From contig JAUWZM010000099.1 of the NCBI GenBank assembly GCA_030615365.1, positions 1-8,100 on the forward strand: 8,100 nt of DNA, given 5' to 3'. Below, piece by piece: positions 5,959-8,100 of this stretch. The notes under the pieces were generated by a model. It was not told the origin of the DNA, searched no databases, and saw only the letters and a list, made by a program, of their open reading frames with translations. The number at the start of each line of letters is the position of its first letter. Within the stretch, counting starts at the first letter, position 1. Source of the stretch: Candidatus Aerophobota bacterium. Lineage in GTDB: Bacteria; Aerophobota; Aerophobia; Aerophobales; B3-G15. A program made the position numbers and the translations under genes.

Positions 5959-5986
5959 TTGACAAAATTCTTAATAGTGATACTAT
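5959..5986 (+). promoter_or_regulatory. Promoter of the SorC-type regulator
   Basis: A perfect TTGACA (5959-5964), 16 nt, then TACTAT (5981-5986, four of six to TATAAT). Predicted initiation near 5993 gives about 50 nt of leader. The -10 lies inside a palindrome described separately. Between the thioesterase stop and this promoter (5904-5958) no terminator hairpin is seen, so read-through from the larA-like unit is possible. Confidence 0.6.
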
Positions 5987-5989
5987 TAA
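5971..5989. promoter_or_regulatory. Operator-like palindrome overlapping the -10 of the SorC-type gene
   Basis: TTAATAGT (5971-5978), GAT, ACTATTAA (5982-5989): a perfect 8-bp inverted repeat with a 3-nt centre. The right half recurs as TCTATTAA at 5999-6006, 17 nt further on. A palindrome covering spacer and -10 of a regulator's own promoter is the expected place for autorepression. Binding by the SorC-type protein is inference. Confidence 0.55.
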
Positions 5990-6042
5990 AACAATAATTC
6001 TATTAATAAACAAATGTGTGTATCGAAAGTAAGGAGATAGTA

Positions 6043-7008
6043 ATGGTACGTGATGATTCTTTGAGTATCGATTTTCTTACCAAAGTTGCCTGGTTTTATT
6101 ATAAGGAAAAGATGACTCAGGATAAGATAGCTTCAAAATTGAATATCTCACGATCAAAGGTTGTCCGACTATTGAAAAAAGTAGAGGAAAAAGGTATTGT
6201 TCATGTTCATATTTTAAGCCCCTCATATAATTGTCTGGCAATAGAACAAAAACTTATATCAGTTTTTAAACTTCAGGATGCTATGGTCGTTCCTACAGAT
6301 TCTGAGGAGAACATCAGGCAAACCCTGGGTAAGGCTGCTGCCCAATATCTTGAGAGGCATCTCAGTAATGAGAATTTACTTGCTATAGGATGGGGAAGAA
6401 CCATTTTTGAGATAGTCAATTTTATCAGGCCAAATAATATCAAAAACCTAAGGGTAGTCACCCTTCATGGAGGGCTGACTACTTCCCTTTACTTAAACCC
6501 CTATGACATCGGGGGGAGGTTAGCATCTATCTTTGAGGGGCAGTGTTACTACATTCATGCTCCCCATATTGCAGCCTCAGAGAAGTTGTGCAGATCTCTT
6601 AAGGCTGATTCAACAGTAAGGCAGACCCTGGATATGGCAAAGCTTGCTTCCTATTCTTTAGTTGGTATAGGAGAGACATCCGAGGACTCTACTTTAGTGA
6701 AGATGGGATATATTAATCCAACAGAAATGGAGAAAATTCGTCAACAAGGAGCAGTGGGAAATGTTCTGGGTCAATTCTTTAATATAAAAGGTGAGGAAAT
6801 AGATTGTGAGTTGCATAAAAGGATTGTTGCTCTTTCCCTGAAGGATTTAAAGGAAATAAAGAATATAATAGGGGTTGCTGGAGGAAAGGTAAAAACAAAG
6901 GCTATCTTAGGTGCTTTACGGGGAAGATATATAAAAATCTTAATTACGGATGAGGAGACAGTGAAAGAGGTGATAAATTTAAAAACAAAGGCCTTGAAAA
7001 CAAGTTAA
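6043..7008 (+). CDS. SorC-family (sugar-binding) transcriptional regulator
   Basis: SorC-family regulators bind DNA as tetramers through an N-terminal helix-turn-helix and sense a phosphorylated sugar in a C-terminal domain of NagB-like fold. From the ATG at 6043 this protein has 321 residues. The helix-turn-helix is at about 12-53 (VAWFYYKEKMTQDKIASKLN, then ISRSKVVRLLKKVEEKG). The effector domain shows AIGWGRTIFE, GIGETSEDSTLVKMGYI, the GAVGNVLGQFFNIKG segment and the terminal GGKVKTKAILGALRG followed by LITDEETVKEV, all typical. I chose ATG 6043 because AAGGAG (6031-6036) lies 6 nt before it; a GTG at 6016 in the same frame would place that site inside the gene. A palindrome over its promoter suggests autoregulation. 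The following secreted GH172-type gene starts 13 nt later, so it probably controls a carbohydrate operon. The effector is unknown. Confidence 0.92.
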   Translation: MVRDDSLSIDFLTKVAWFYYKEKMTQDKIASKLNISRSKVVRLLKKVEEKGIVHVHILSPSYNCLAIEQKLISVFKLQDAMVVPTDSEENIRQTLGKAAAQYLERHLSNENLLAIGWGRTIFEIVNFIRPNNIKNLRVVTLHGGLTTSLYLNPYDIGGRLASIFEGQCYYIHAPHIAASEKLCRSLKADSTVRQTLDMAKLASYSLVGIGETSEDSTLVKMGYINPTEMEKIRQQGAVGNVLGQFFNIKGEEIDCELHKRIVALSLKDLKEIKNIIGVAGGKVKTKAILGALRGRYIKILITDEETVKEVINLKTKALKTS

Positions 7009-7021
7009 TGGATTATGAAAA

Positions 7022-8100
7022 ATGATACGAAAATTACTACCGATACTATGTAGTGCAGTTATATGTGTAGGAATGGCAACATTGACCCTGGCCCAAACAG
7101 GTTCCGACTCATCTCGTGAACTGAAGGAGTATGAGCAACTTGACGGAGAGTGGACAAGTTTTCTTGAAGGTATGGTAAGATTAAAGGATTATCATAGTAA
7201 ACGGATATCCAGTTGGGATAAGAGCGGAGGTAATCGTGATTGGATAAGCATCCCTGCTGGAGGAAAGGCAATTTTAGCTGATATCAAAAATCCCGGATGC
7301 ATTCAGCACATTTACTTCACCATACTATCCCTGGATCGCTTTTACCTTCGAAATCTGGTGATTAGAATGTACTGGGATGGGGAGGAAAAACCAAGTGTAG
7401 AGGTGCCTGTAGGTGATTTCTTTGGAATTGGACATTGCCGGGTAAGGTATTTTACCTCTCTCTTGTTAACCGTGAATCCTGGTGATCCATCCATCAACAC
7501 CCATGGGCTCAACTGCTATTTTCCTATGCCCTTTTCTAAAAGAGCTGTCATTGAAGTGGCGAATGAATCTGACCTTTTTGGACTTGATGCTCTGTGGTAT
7601 CATATAGATTATGAGGAGTATAATGAGTTAGAAGAAGGGCTGGGTAGATTTCATGCTCAATGGAGAAGGGAGAATCCCTGTGAAAAAAGGTATATGGGAT
7701 GGAACCTTACCGGAGAGGAAAATTATGTTATTCTGGAAGCTGAGGGAAAGGGAAACTACGTAGGCTGTCTTTTAAATGTGGATAACATTATTGGTGGTTG
7801 GTGGGGAGAGGGAGATGATATGATCTTCATTGATGGGGAGAAGTGGCCCCCTTCTTTTCATGGAACAGGGACAGAGGAGATATTTGGTGGAGGTGCCTGT
7901 CCTAATATAGAATACTATGGACCTTACACCGGTTTTCATCTTATTAGCCACCTTGATTGGTCGGGTAAAAATTCTATGTATAGATTTTTTGTCAATGACC
8001 CGGTAAGGTTTGAAAGATCAATTAAAGTGAGCCTTGAACACGGTCATGCGAATAACTTAGCTAATGATTATTCCAGTGTAGCTTACTGGTATCAAAATGA
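7022..8100 (+). CDS. Secreted DUF2961 / GH172-family glycoside hydrolase, partial (runs off right edge)
   Basis: An open frame runs from ATG 7022 to the window end: 359 codons with no stop. The N-terminus (MIRK, then a hydrophobic core, TLAQT at 22-26) is a signal peptide with likely cleavage after Ala24, so the enzyme is exported. The rest is DUF2961: SSWDKSGGN (63-71), IQHIYFT (94-100), VPVGDFFGIGH (128-138), a LNCYFPMPF segment (163-171), WWGEGDDMIFIDGE (260-273), GTGTEEIFGGG (281-291) and YSSVAYWYQ (350-358). Known members, placed in GH172, include a difructose-anhydride hydrolase/synthase of Bifidobacterium and D-arabinofuranosidases of Bacteroidota. Catalysis there uses two Glu; Glu263 and Glu285/286 are the candidates by motif and spacing. 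Upstream in-frame TGA at 7016 fixes the start, although its ribosome site is weak. It likely forms an operon with the SorC-type gene. The true substrate is unknown. Confidence 0.88.
   Translation, partial: MIRKLLPILCSAVICVGMATLTLAQTGSDSSRELKEYEQLDGEWTSFLEGMVRLKDYHSKRISSWDKSGGNRDWISIPAGGKAILADIKNPGCIQHIYFTILSLDRFYLRNLVIRMYWDGEEKPSVEVPVGDFFGIGHCRVRYFTSLLLTVNPGDPSINTHGLNCYFPMPFSKRAVIEVANESDLFGLDALWYHIDYEEYNELEEGLGRFHAQWRRENPCEKRYMGWNLTGEENYVILEAEGKGNYVGCLLNVDNIIGGWWGEGDDMIFIDGEKWPPSFHGTGTEEIFGGGACPNIEYYGPYTGFHLISHLDWSGKNSMYRFFVNDPVRFERSIKVSLEHGHANNLANDYSSVAYWYQN

Noticed and set aside
6016..6042. An earlier GTG start for the SorC-type regulator
   Set aside because: The AAGGAG site at 6031-6036 would lie inside the coding region; the ATG at 6043 has ideal spacing and gives the normal family N-terminus.

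Overview
The window looks like part of a low-GC bacterial chromosome from an uncultured, probably anaerobic lineage. It holds a SpoIID/LytB-type protein outside any visible sporulation cluster, a LarA-type nickel racemase homologue, a SorC-family regulator and a secreted DUF2961/GH172 protein. The intergenic repeats are of the REP/REPIN kind and two genes use TTG starts. I cannot name the phylum from sequence alone; Atribacterota, Aerophobota or Omnitrophota would be guesses.

Left half, minus strand. A compact four-gene operon runs from about 3600 down to 241: an AIR-synthase/HypE-like ATP-binding protein, hisA, hisI and a secreted SpoIID/LytB-domain protein. Gaps are 12 nt, then a 4-nt overlap, then 23 nt. 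A near-consensus sigma-70 promoter (TTGACA, 17 nt, TATAAA) lies just before the first gene. hisF is absent from its usual place between hisA and hisI, and HisA lacks two normally conserved active-site residues (Arg to Thr16, Asp to Gly170). At the extreme left edge a second minus-strand unit starts: an extended -10 element and a perfect AGGAGGTGA ribosome binding site point to a gene beginning just outside the window.

Middle, about 3601-4028. This 0.4-kb gap between two divergent promoters is packed with structure: spaced GTCA repeats, two REPIN-like elements (GTAG tetranucleotides next to hairpins in inverted pairs, with a shared CTTTAG hairpin tip), and a degenerate 8-bp triplet repeat.

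Right half, plus strand. A consensus-like promoter (TTGACT, 17 nt, TATAAT) drives a two-gene unit: a LarA-family 2-hydroxyacid racemase/epimerase with all nickel-pincer-cofactor residues in canonical spacing, and a YciA-type hotdog acyl-CoA thioesterase. A third promoter, overlapped by the 19-bp palindrome TTAATAGTGATACTATTAA, precedes a SorC-type sugar-sensing regulator. Thirteen bases after it starts a secreted DUF2961 (GH172) protein that runs off the right edge. The last two genes look like the start of a self-regulated carbohydrate-use operon.

Most of the window is ordinary metabolism. The parts most worth a second look are the REPIN pair, the altered HisA, the SorC/GH172 unit with its operator-like palindrome, and the LarA-thioesterase pairing.
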